From: Microbacteriaceae bacterium
Lineage (GTDB): Bacteria > Actinomycetota > Actinomycetes > Actinomycetales > Microbacteriaceae
Direction of reading: 5' to 3'
NCBI GenBank assembly: GCA_003852775.1
Contig: RDDZ01000066.1
Span: 1-36,192, forward strand
Length of the DNA: 36,192 nt
A program made the position numbers and the translations under genes. Shown piece after piece: positions 8,248 through 14,807 of the stretch (positions are counted from its first letter, which is position 1; each line of letters starts with the position of its first letter). The notes beneath the pieces are model-generated. The model was not told where the DNA came from, searched no databases, and saw only the letters and a list, made by a program, of their open reading frames with translations.

Positions 8248-8777
8248 CCGCGAAGGACCGCACGGTCGCCTCCGCGTACTCGGTGCGTCCGCGGCCCGAC
8301 GCCCGGGTGTCGGCGCCCGTCACGTGGGACGAGTTGCGCACCGCCCGGCCCGAGCAGTTCACCGTGGGCACGGTACCCGACCGGTTCGCCGCGCACGGAG
8401 ACCCGCACGCCGGCATCGACGACGCGGTCGGCACGCTCGACGGGCTGCTGCGGCTTTCCGACGAGCTCGGCCCGGAGCCCAAGGCGCCCCGCAAGGGCGA
8501 CGGGTCAGGCCGTCGCGTCTCGGCGATGCCGCTCATCGAGATCGCCCGCACCGAGACCAAGCCAGAGGCTGAGGCCGCGCTCGAGAAGTGGAAGGCTGCG
8601 CATCGGGATGCCGCGAGCCACCTGCATCCGGCTGATGTCCTCGTCGACGGCATGCGCGGCTCAAGCTCGCTCTGGTATCGCGTGCGGATCAACCTGCAGC
8701 ATGTGCCGGAGGCATCCCGCCCTCCGCAGGAGCCCCTGCTCGCCGACTACGACCCCTGGGAGTCGCGCCGCCCCTGA
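8232..8777 (+). pseudogene. 3' fragment of a LigD-type NHEJ DNA polymerase/primase gene
   Basis: From about 8247 the reading frame matches the C-terminal end of actinobacterial LigD-type polymerase domains. It begins with AAKDRTVASAYSVR and VSAPVTWDEL, then TVPDRFAAHGDPHAGI, and ends with the tail seen on stand-alone polymerase proteins of this group. The catalytic core of the Prim-Pol domain (about the first 230 residues, with its metal-binding Asp pair) is absent. A GTG at 8232 overlapping the aldolase stop could give a 181-residue product, but it would lack the active site. The full-length enzyme works with Ku and ligase in non-homologous end joining. The missing 5' part coincides with the end of the catabolic cluster, so the fragment is read as a scar of insertion or deletion. 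Confidence 0.75.
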
Positions 8778-8783
8778 CCGGGG

Positions 8784-10360
8784 CTACTCCCACTCGATGG
8801 TGCCCGGGGGCTTCGACGTCACATCGAGCACGACCCGGTTCACCTCCCGCACCTCGTTCGTGATGCGGTTCGAGATGCGCGACAGCACGTCATAGGGCAG
8901 GCGCGTCCAGTCGGCGGTCATGGCGTCCTCGCTGGACACCGGCCGCAGCACGATCGGATGCCCGTAGGTGCGGCCGTCGCCCTGCACCCCCACCGACCGC
9001 ACGTCAGCGAGCAGCACGACCGGGCACTGCCAGATCTCGCCGTCCAGGCCCGCTTTGGTGAGCTCCTCACGGGCGATCGCGTCGGCGTCGCGCAGGATCT
9101 CAAGGCGCTCGGCGGTGACCTCGCCGACGATGCGGATGCCGAGGCCCGGGCCGGGGAACGGCTGGCGCTCCACGATCACCGGCGGCAGCCCCAACTCGCG
9201 GCCGATGGCGCGCACCTCGTCCTTGAAGAGGGTGCGCAGCGGCTCGACGAGCTCGAACTGCAGGTCGTCGGGGAGGCCCCCACGTTGTGGTGCGATTTGA
9301 TGTTCGCGGTGCCCGATCCCCCACCCGACTCGACGACGTCCGGGTAGAGCGTCCCCTGCACGAGGAACCGGATGGGCTCGCCGTCGGCGGCGGCCTCCTC
9401 CACGAGCGAGCGCTCCGCGGCCTCGAAGGTGCGGATGAACTCGCGGCCGATGATCTTGCGCTTCTCCTCCGGGTCGCTCACCCCGGCGAGCGCGTCGAGG
9501 AACCGCTGGCGCGCATCGATGGTCACCAGCCGCACGCCGGTGGCGGCCACGTAGTCCTGTTCTACCTGCTCGCGCTCGCCCTTGCGCAAGAGCCCGTGGT
9601 CGACGAACACGCAGACCAGCTGATCGCCGACGGCCTCGTGCACCAGTGCGGCGGCGGCCGCCGAGTCGACCCCGCCCGACAGCCCGCAGATGACGCGGGC
9701 ATCGCCGACCTGCTCGCGGATGCGGGCGACCTGCTCGGCGATGACGTTCCCGCTGTTCCAGTCGGCCGGAAGCCCGGCCGCCTTGTGCAGGAAGTTCTCC
9801 AGCACCTGCTGCCCGTGATCGGTGTGCTTGACCTCGGGATGCCACTGCACACCGTAGAGGCGCCGCTCGTCGTTTCCGAAGGCGGCCACCGGCGTCGCCG
9901 CCGTCGAGGCCAGCACCTCGAACCCGTCGGGCGCCCGCGACACCTGATCGCCGTGGCTCATCCACACGTTCTGGGTGGCGGGCTGACCGCTCAGCAGCGT
10001 GCCGCCGTCGGCGGTGAGCGCAGCATCCGTCGCCCCGTACTCGCGCAGGCCGGTGTGCGCGACCTCGCCGCCGAGCGCCTGCGCCATCACCTGGAAGCCG
10101 TAGCAGATGCCGAGCGTCGGAACGCCCAGTTCGAGGATGCCCGGATCGAGCGCCGGGGCGCCGTCTGCGTACACCGGCGACGGGCCGCCGGAGAGGATGA
10201 TGCCCACCGGGTTCTTCGCGGCGATCTCCGCGGCGGTCGCCGAGTGCGGCACGATCTCGCTGTACACGCCGGCCTCACGGACGCGGCGGGCGATGAGCTG
10301 TGCGTATTGTGCGCCGAAGTCGACGACGAGGACGGGACGTGCTTCGGTCTGCGGGCTCAC
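8784..10360 (-). pseudogene. guaA: GMP synthase (glutamine-hydrolysing), interrupted by a one-base deletion
   Basis: The enzyme converts XMP to GMP with ATP and glutamine. The first frame holds the class I amidotransferase domain with nucleophile Cys86 in LGICYGF and the HPE triad part, then the ATP-pyrophosphatase loop SGGVDSA and [13 protein letters not shown]. The family sequence continues in another frame with [10 protein letters not shown] up to the conserved C-terminus PPGTIEWE. The break is at a G-run of five (C-run 9277-9281 on the + strand), where six restore a 525-residue protein of normal length. The GTG start at 10360 overlaps the stop of the DUF3817 gene, the usual actinobacterial neighbour. 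A sequencing error in a homopolymer is as likely as real inactivation, because guaA is normally needed for growth without guanine. Flanking genes are also broken. Confidence 0.9.
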
Positions 10361-10620
10361 CGGTCACCTTCGGTCGGGATGCTGGCGGTCAAGGTCGAAT
10401 GCTCGGCGAGCGACGACGGCCGGGCGGTCTGTGCCTCGGCCGCGGCCTCGGCCTCCCGCTCGGCGAGGTACGCCTTCACCTCGCGGGCGACGCGTGCCTC
10501 CATGAAGAATGACAGCAGCGGCACGACACCGCCGAGCGCCAGCGTGATGAACCGCAGGAACGGCCAGCGCATGAGGCTCCACAGCCGGAAGCACGAGAAC
10601 AGGTACACGACGTAGAACCA
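10357..10620 (-). pseudogene. DUF3817 integral membrane protein, N-terminal part lost
   Basis: The last 87 codons match the C-terminal part of DUF3817 membrane proteins that lie just upstream of guaA in actinobacteria. WFYVVYLFSCFRLW begins at 10620, a second hydrophobic helix follows (FLRFITLALGGVVPLLSFF), and a charged tail ends the protein. The start and first one or two membrane helices are missing; upstream of 10620 the sequence belongs to an integrase gene on the opposite strand. An open frame continues to 10776 by chance only. The stop overlaps the guaA start (GTGA), so this gene would have carried the guaA promoter. Its loss leaves guaA without an evident native promoter. Confidence 0.8.
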
Positions 10621-10621
10621 A

Positions 10622-11773
10622 CACCGCGCCTCCGGGATCCGCGCCCGCGCACGGTGGATCGACCCACACACCCGCAAGCGCGTCACTCGTGCCCTCGTCG
10701 TCCCCGACGAGGAAGCAGCGGACGAGTTCTTCCAGTACCTGCAAGCTTCCGCCGAGCTCGGGATCGACAAGCGCATCCTGCTCTCCGACTACGTCGACAT
10801 GATCGGCGACCGGTGGCAGCGTGGCCTTGACCCCACCTCCACCGTCGACGGCTACAAACTCGGTCTCCGCCTCCGCGTACTCCCCGCGCTGGGGCATCTG
10901 CCGTTGTCGCAGCTCACAGCCGGGATGATCGACCGCACCATCGATCAATGGGAGACCCAGCACTCCGCGTCAACGATCAAGAACACCATCGCGCCCCTCG
11001 TCCGCGTCCTCGATGACGCCGTCCGCGACGACCTCTTACCCAGTAACCCCGCACGCAACCGATCCCGGCGCTCTCTCGGAAAATCAGCACTCAACCTCAA
11101 AGAGAACGACCTCTCGCCACGCGTGCACGCACTCAAAGACCTCGCGACCCTCACGACATTGGCCGATCGGTGTGGGGACGTGCATCAGAGCTACTCCGAC
11201 TTCGTCATGCTCGGCGCTCTCCTCGCCGCGCGAGGCTCCGAAATCTCAGGCCTCCAAGTCGGCGACATCGACTGGGATCAACGCATCGTCACGATCCGCC
11301 GCCAAACCTATCCCGGCGCAGGCGGCCTCGTCACCAAACAAACCAAGGGCCGAGACATCCGCCACGTCCCCATCCTGCAAGCCCTCACCCCCATACTGGA
11401 ACGCCTCACCCAGGACCGTGAACCCGACGAGCTGCTCCTGACCGGTCCCCGAGGTGGGGTGCTCACCACAGCGTCCGTGCGGGATGCGACGAAGTGGGAC
11501 CAGCTCGTCACCGAGCTCGAGCTACCTAGCCTCACCCGGCACGGGCTCCGCCACACCGGAGCGACCTGGCTCGCCGACGCAGGCATCCCGCTCCATGTTC
11601 TTCAAGGCATCCTCGGGCACAAATCGATCGAGACAACCCGCGGCTACCTCCACCCTGACACAAGGCACCTCACCGACGCTGCCGCACGAGCCAACGCGTT
11701 CCTCGACGGACACGAGAACCCCGAGCGTGAGAGCCCCACTACATCCAGTCGAGTAACGGCACCTCGGCGTTGA
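10622..11773 (+). CDS. Tyrosine-type site-specific integrase, start lost
   Basis: The coding frame is recognisable from about 10622 (ASGIRARARWIDPHTRK onward), but a TAG lies just upstream and no ATG or GTG precedes ATG 10799. If translated from there it gives 324 residues. The N-terminal arm-binding beta domain is therefore cut, perhaps by only 10-20 residues compared with full genes. Visible after it are a SAM-like core-binding domain (about 10800-11100) and a complete catalytic domain: Arg in ARGSEISGL, Lys in KQTKGRDIRH, HGLRHTGATW (HxxR), GHKS and the Tyr of TTRGYLHP. It resembles phage/ICE integrases of actinobacteria. Its 3' end faces the 3' end of tRNA-Pro 190 bp away, the normal layout for an element inserted in that tRNA. 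The rest of the element is missing. Confidence 0.85.
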   Translation, partial: HRASGIRARARWIDPHTRKRVTRALVVPDEEAADEFFQYLQASAELGIDKRILLSDYVDMIGDRWQRGLDPTSTVDGYKLGLRLRVLPALGHLPLSQLTAGMIDRTIDQWETQHSASTIKNTIAPLVRVLDDAVRDDLLPSNPARNRSRRSLGKSALNLKENDLSPRVHALKDLATLTTLADRCGDVHQSYSDFVMLGALLAARGSEISGLQVGDIDWDQRIVTIRRQTYPGAGGLVTKQTKGRDIRHVPILQALTPILERLTQDREPDELLLTGPRGGVLTTASVRDATKWDQLVTELELPSLTRHGLRHTGATWLADAGIPLHVLQGILGHKSIETTRGYLHPDTRHLTDAAARANAFLDGHENPERESPTTSSRVTAPRR

Positions 11774-11803
11774 CAAGGCTGCCGATCGCGGCCCAAATGG
11801 GCT

Positions 11804-11825
11804 CCAGGTCCCGGCCAGGTCCCGG
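11804..11825 (+). repeat. Tandem 11-bp direct repeat between integrase and tRNA-Pro
   Basis: CCAGGTCCCGG occurs twice back to back (11804-11814 and 11815-11825) in the 190-bp non-coding gap between the integrase stop and the tRNA. Such short repeats beside an integrase gene can be arm-type binding sites of the att region. No function is shown. Confidence 0.5.
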
Positions 11826-11923
11826 CTCGTCACAACAGCCGCAATCGAGGCGTCGCGGCAGGCATCAGCACCCGTTGTCGGATGCTTCCATAAACCCCTT
11901 CGAAAAGGACAACAGAAACGACG

Positions 11924-11958
11924 AAGCCCAGGTGAGAATTCTGCTCTCACCTGGGCTT
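11924..11958. terminator. Strong intrinsic terminator between integrase and tRNA-Pro
   Basis: A perfect 14-bp stem (11924-11937 with 11945-11958) has a 7-nt loop and begins AAGCCCAGGTGAG. It is followed by TT then CTGT on the + strand. On the - strand it lies just beyond the 3' end of the tRNA and runs into CGTCGTTTCTGTT. It can end transcription of the tRNA (-) and of the integrase (+). Confidence 0.8.
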
Positions 11959-11963
11959 TTCTG

Positions 11964-12037
11964 TCGGGATGACAGGATTTGAACCTGCGACCCCCTGACC
12001 CCCAGTCAGGTGCGCTACCAAGCTGCGCCACATCCCG
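11964..12037 (-). tRNA. tRNA-Pro (anticodon GGG)
   Basis: A 74-nt cloverleaf is complete: acceptor stem CGGGATG/CATCCCG, D-arm GCGC/GCGC, anticodon stem CCTGA/TCAGG with loop CTGGGGG (anticodon GGG), and T-arm GCAGG-TTCAAAT-CCTGT. The discriminator base is A and CCA is not encoded. It reads proline codons CCC/CCU. The 3' half is the probable insertion site of the element whose integrase lies next to it. Confidence 0.96.
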
Positions 12038-12167
12038 TTGTTCAGTTGTCGAGCCGGGCGACCGCATCGCTGCGCCACAGCCCGTGGCTCGTGCCGCATC
12101 CGAGGATCCGGCACGGCTCCCTACATTACCTTGTCGGCGGGGCGCCCGTGACCGTCTCGCGGATGCG

Positions 12168-12407
12168 TCAGGCGAGCTTCGCCTTCACGTAGGCGACGAT
12201 CGCGTTCGCGTGGCCGTGCCCGAGGCCGTGCTCGGCCTTCAGCCACTCGACGACCTCCATATGGCGGTGCTCGTCGAGGCGGTCGGCGGCGAGGTCGAGC
12301 CAGTGCTGCATCGGCCGCCCGTAGCTGCTCTCGATGCTCGGAAAATAGGATGCGGGGCCCGCGAGCTTCTCGCCGGGCTTCGGGGTGGGAGCGGTGACGC
12401 GCGACAT
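12168..12407 (-). CDS. DUF4287 domain-containing small protein
   Basis: A 79-residue protein. It contains the DUF4287 signature: GPASYFPSIESSYGRP (about residues 17-32), then EVVEWLKAEHGLGHGHANAIV near the C-terminus. The domain occurs alone or with a C-terminal DUF5655 domain; here it is alone. No biochemical role is established that I know of. ATG 12407 is preceded by TACTGT six bases upstream, so it is probably a leaderless gene transcribed away from the neighbouring + strand genes. There is no ribosome binding site. Between its stop and the tRNA, 12038-12167 holds nothing recognisable other than space for the tRNA promoter. Confidence 0.82.
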   Translation of the reverse strand: MSRVTAPTPKPGEKLAGPASYFPSIESSYGRPMQHWLDLAADRLDEHRHMEVVEWLKAEHGLGHGHANAIVAYVKAKLA

Positions 12408-12413
12408 GCCGCC

Positions 12414-12419
12414 ACAGTA
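12414..12419 (-). promoter_or_regulatory. Leaderless -10 box of the DUF4287 gene
   Basis: TACTGT on the - strand ends 6 nt before ATG 12407, putting the transcription start at or within a base of the start codon. No clear -35 is seen. Confidence 0.55.
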
Positions 12420-12464
12420 CTCCCGGCCCCCGACCCGGGCACGGCCGGCGTCGGCCCACGCGGT

Positions 12465-12470
12465 TAGGCT
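12465..12470 (+). promoter_or_regulatory. -10 box of the small unknown gene upstream of apt
   Basis: TAGGCT lies 41 nt before ATG 12512. A ribosome binding site AGAAGGGAG stands just before that start, so this transcript would be leadered. Confidence 0.4.
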
Positions 12471-12511
12471 CTCACGTGCAGGGGCCGGCCTGCTCTCGAG
12501 AAGGGAGCCGC

Positions 12512-12880
12512 ATGGTCATCAACGCCGACGTTCAGGATGGTCTGGACGCCGCCCAGCGCGCGCGGGCCGGATACCGGGGCGAGTGGCATCCGCTGCTCGC
12601 GGCCGAGGAGGACCCCGTCGGCACCTGGACGATGCGCTCCCCCGACGGCGCGCCGTACGGTGTTATCCGCCTGCTCGAGATCGGCGGCGAGCGGGGCTAC
12701 CGGGCGGTCACCTGGGCGGAGCGCTCGGAGGATCGCGAGCTCGTCGGCTACTACCGCACCCTGCGCGCCGCCGCGATGGCCGCACACCGGCGCCACCTCG
12801 CCTCGCACGGCCCGCGTTCCCGCGCGCCCCGCGCCGACGGTCCGCACCGGGCGCCCGGCCCGCGTAGCCTGGACGAGTGA
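12512..12880 (+). CDS. Conserved-looking small protein of unknown function
   Basis: A 122-residue protein whose start at ATG 12512 is set by AGAAGGGAG 5 nt upstream. I do not recognise the family. Residues about 20-95 look folded: GEWHPLLAAEEDPVGTW, then PYGVIRLLEIGG, RAVTWAE and LVGYYRTLRAAAMAAHRRHL. The amphipathic helix at the end of that region is rich in Ala and Arg. The last 25 residues are Pro/Arg-rich and probably disordered. No signal peptide or membrane segment is present. Its stop overlaps the apt start (GTGA), so the two are cotranscribed at least in part, though apt also has its own promoter-like box inside this gene. Confidence 0.7.
   Translation: MVINADVQDGLDAAQRARAGYRGEWHPLLAAEEDPVGTWTMRSPDGAPYGVIRLLEIGGERGYRAVTWAERSEDRELVGYYRTLRAAAMAAHRRHLASHGPRSRAPRADGPHRAPGPRSLDE
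12865..12870 (+). promoter_or_regulatory. Leaderless -10 box of apt
   Basis: TAGCCT lies within the end of the upstream gene and is followed after 6 nt by the GTG start of apt. No ribosome binding site is seen, so apt is likely translated from a leaderless transcript as well as by coupling. Confidence 0.55.
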
Positions 12881-13401
12881 CCGACGCCGCCACGCACCTG
12901 CACCGCCTGATCCGCACCATCCCCGATTTCCCCGAACCGGGCATCCAGTTCCGCGACCTCACCCCCGTGCTCGCCGACGGCCCCGCCCTCGCGTCCGTCG
13001 TGGATGCGCTCGTCGAGCCGTTCGCCGGCAGCTACGACATCGTCGCGGGCGTGGAGGCACGCGGCTTCGCCCTCGCGGCGGCCGCCGCGGCGCGCTCCGA
13101 GCACGGGCTGCTGCTGATCCGCAAGGCCGGCAAGCTGCCGGGCGAGACGATCGACGAGAGCTACACGCTCGAGTACGGCCAGGCGACGCTGCAGGTGCAC
13201 ACCGGGCAGCTGCCGGCCGGCACGCGCGTGCTGCTCGTCGACGACGTGCTCGCCACGGGCGGCACGCTCGGCGCCTCGCAGCGGCTCATCGAGCGCGCCG
13301 GCTGGCACCTCGCCGGCACGAGCGTCGTGCTCGAGCTCGACAGGCTGGGGGGCCGCGAGCGGCTCGCCCCCCACGAGGTGCACGCCCTGCTCTTCCTCTG
13401 A
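12877..13401 (+). CDS. apt: Adenine phosphoribosyltransferase
   Basis: A 174-residue enzyme of normal length. It makes AMP from adenine and PRPP in purine salvage, in the cytosol. Seen: the N-terminal IPDFPEPGIQFRDLTPVL, EARGFALAAA, the hood loop RKAGKLPGETI...YTLEYG, and the PRPP-binding motif VLLVDDVLATGGT near residue 117. The GTG start at 12877 follows a TAGCCT box and overlaps the preceding stop. An intrinsic terminator follows at 13453. In many actinobacteria apt lies before relA; here it is followed by an unrelated DUF222-HNH gene. Confidence 0.97.
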   Translation: MTDAATHLHRLIRTIPDFPEPGIQFRDLTPVLADGPALASVVDALVEPFAGSYDIVAGVEARGFALAAAAAARSEHGLLLIRKAGKLPGETIDESYTLEYGQATLQVHTGQLPAGTRVLLVDDVLATGGTLGASQRLIERAGWHLAGTSVVLELDRLGGRERLAPHEVHALLFL

Positions 13402-13452
13402 CCCGCCCGATCATCACAGCTCGATAACAACTGGGACGGAAGGCGCCGGATG

Positions 13453-13472
13453 ACCCGCTGAGGCGGGTTTTT
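13453..13472 (+). terminator. Intrinsic terminator after apt
   Basis: ACCCGC (13453-13458), loop TGAG, GCGGGT (13463-13468), followed by four more T. It lies 52 nt after the apt stop. Confidence 0.75.
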
Positions 13473-13510
13473 CCGCCGCGAATGTCGGTGGTGGGCGGTC
13501 GTCTGGGGCT

Positions 13511-14761
13511 ATGGAAAAGCAGCCCGATGCGATCGCCGCGGCCGACGCCGCGCTTGATCGCGTCGTGCAGCTCCAGGCGCAGCTCGACGCCCTCACGGCC
13601 GCCCGCGCCGAGGCGCTCGTCGCCTTCGACGAGGCCTTCGCCGCCGCCTATCCGCCCCAGGCCGAGCCCCTGCGCGAACGCGCACGGAACGCCGAGCTCG
13701 CGTGCGCCCTGCGCGTGCCCGAGCGCGGGGCGCAGCGCCTCCTCGGCGAAGCGCGCACCCTCGTGCGCGCGCTTCCCGCGACGCTCGCGGCCCTCGCCGA
13801 GGGGCGCTTCTCGTACCGCCACGCACAGGTGCTCGTCGACGAGCTCGCGGAGCTCGACGACGCGGATCGCGCGGCCGTCGAACGTGTCGCCCTCGGCACC
13901 GCCGGCACCACGACCGTCGCCCAGTTCACCCGCCGAGTGCGCCGCCTGCGCGAGAAGCGCGTTCCCGCCACCCTCGTCGAGCGCGTGCGCGCGGCGCGCG
14001 CCGCGCGCGAGCTCACCCTCGACCCGACCCGCGACGGCATGGCCTACCTCACCCTCTTCGTGGGCGCCGTCGAGGCGAAGGCGATCCACGACCGGGCCAC
14101 CGCGGCCGCCGCGCGGGCCGCCGCCGACGGCGACCCGCGCACGCTCGCCCAGCTGCGCGTCGACCTCGTCGTCGACGCCCTGCTCGAGCGCGACAGCACC
14201 CTCGGCCTCTCCCGCACGCAGCTCGAGGCGCTCGCGCTCGACCCCGACGAGGCCGCCGCGATCCAGGAGCTCGAGTTCGGGCCCTTCAGCGGCATCGTGC
14301 CCACCGTGATCGTCACGGTGCCCGTGCAGACCCTGCTGGGCGACTGCGCCCCCGGCACCCTCGAAGGCGTCGGCCCCATCGACGCCGCGACCGCCCGCCG
14401 CCTCGCCGCCCAGGCCCCCACGCTGCACCGCCTTCTGACCGACCCCGAGACGGGCGTCGCGCTCTCGCTCAGCCGCACGAGCTACCGCGTGCCGGACGGG
14501 CTGCGACGCTGGCTGCGCATCCGCGACGGCTCCTGCCGTTTTCCGATGTGCGGCATCGGCACCGCCCGCTGCGACATCGACCACACCCACGACTGGGCCC
14601 ACGGCGGCGAGACCGACCACCGCAACCTCGCCCACCTCTCGCGCGGCCATCACACCCTCAAACACCACGGCGGGTGGAAGGTCACCCAACGCGCCGACGG
14701 CTCACTCCAGTGGACGAGCTACCTCGGGCGACACTACGAGACCCACGTCGACACCGGGTGA
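13511..14761 (+). CDS. DUF222 and HNH endonuclease domain protein
   Basis: A 416-residue protein. Residues about 10-290 form the helical, Ala/Arg-rich DUF222 region. The C-terminal HNH nuclease domain (about 335-395) shows a Cys pair in CRFPMCG, the catalytic CDIDHTHDW, the central Asn in DHRNL, and HHTLKH. Such proteins (related to the 13E12 repeat family of mycobacteria) occur in many copies in actinobacterial genomes. Their true role is unsettled, with mobile homing-like nuclease or phage defence both possible. No ribosome binding site precedes ATG 13511. It stands alone after the apt terminator. GC and codon use are like the neighbours. Confidence 0.9.
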   Translation: MEKQPDAIAAADAALDRVVQLQAQLDALTAARAEALVAFDEAFAAAYPPQAEPLRERARNAELACALRVPERGAQRLLGEARTLVRALPATLAALAEGRFSYRHAQVLVDELAELDDADRAAVERVALGTAGTTTVAQFTRRVRRLREKRVPATLVERVRAARAARELTLDPTRDGMAYLTLFVGAVEAKAIHDRATAAAARAAADGDPRTLAQLRVDLVVDALLERDSTLGLSRTQLEALALDPDEAAAIQELEFGPFSGIVPTVIVTVPVQTLLGDCAPGTLEGVGPIDAATARRLAAQAPTLHRLLTDPETGVALSLSRTSYRVPDGLRRWLRIRDGSCRFPMCGIGTARCDIDHTHDWAHGGETDHRNLAHLSRGHHTLKHHGGWKVTQRADGSLQWTSYLGRHYETHVDTG

Positions 14762-14807
14762 CCCCACCGGGTGACCCCCGGCGGACGATCAGGAATCAGG
14801 AAGCGGA

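Noticed and set aside
9277-9281. Programmed frameshift in guaA
   Set aside because: No slippery heptamer or downstream structure is seen, and GMP synthase is not known to use one; a lost base is simpler.
10361-10620. Purine riboswitch in front of guaA
   Set aside because: The sequence is DUF3817 coding sequence up to the break and shows no purine-riboswitch core.
10621-10776. N-terminal extension of the DUF3817 frame
   Set aside because: It is the reverse of integrase coding sequence and matches no membrane protein; the frame is open by chance.
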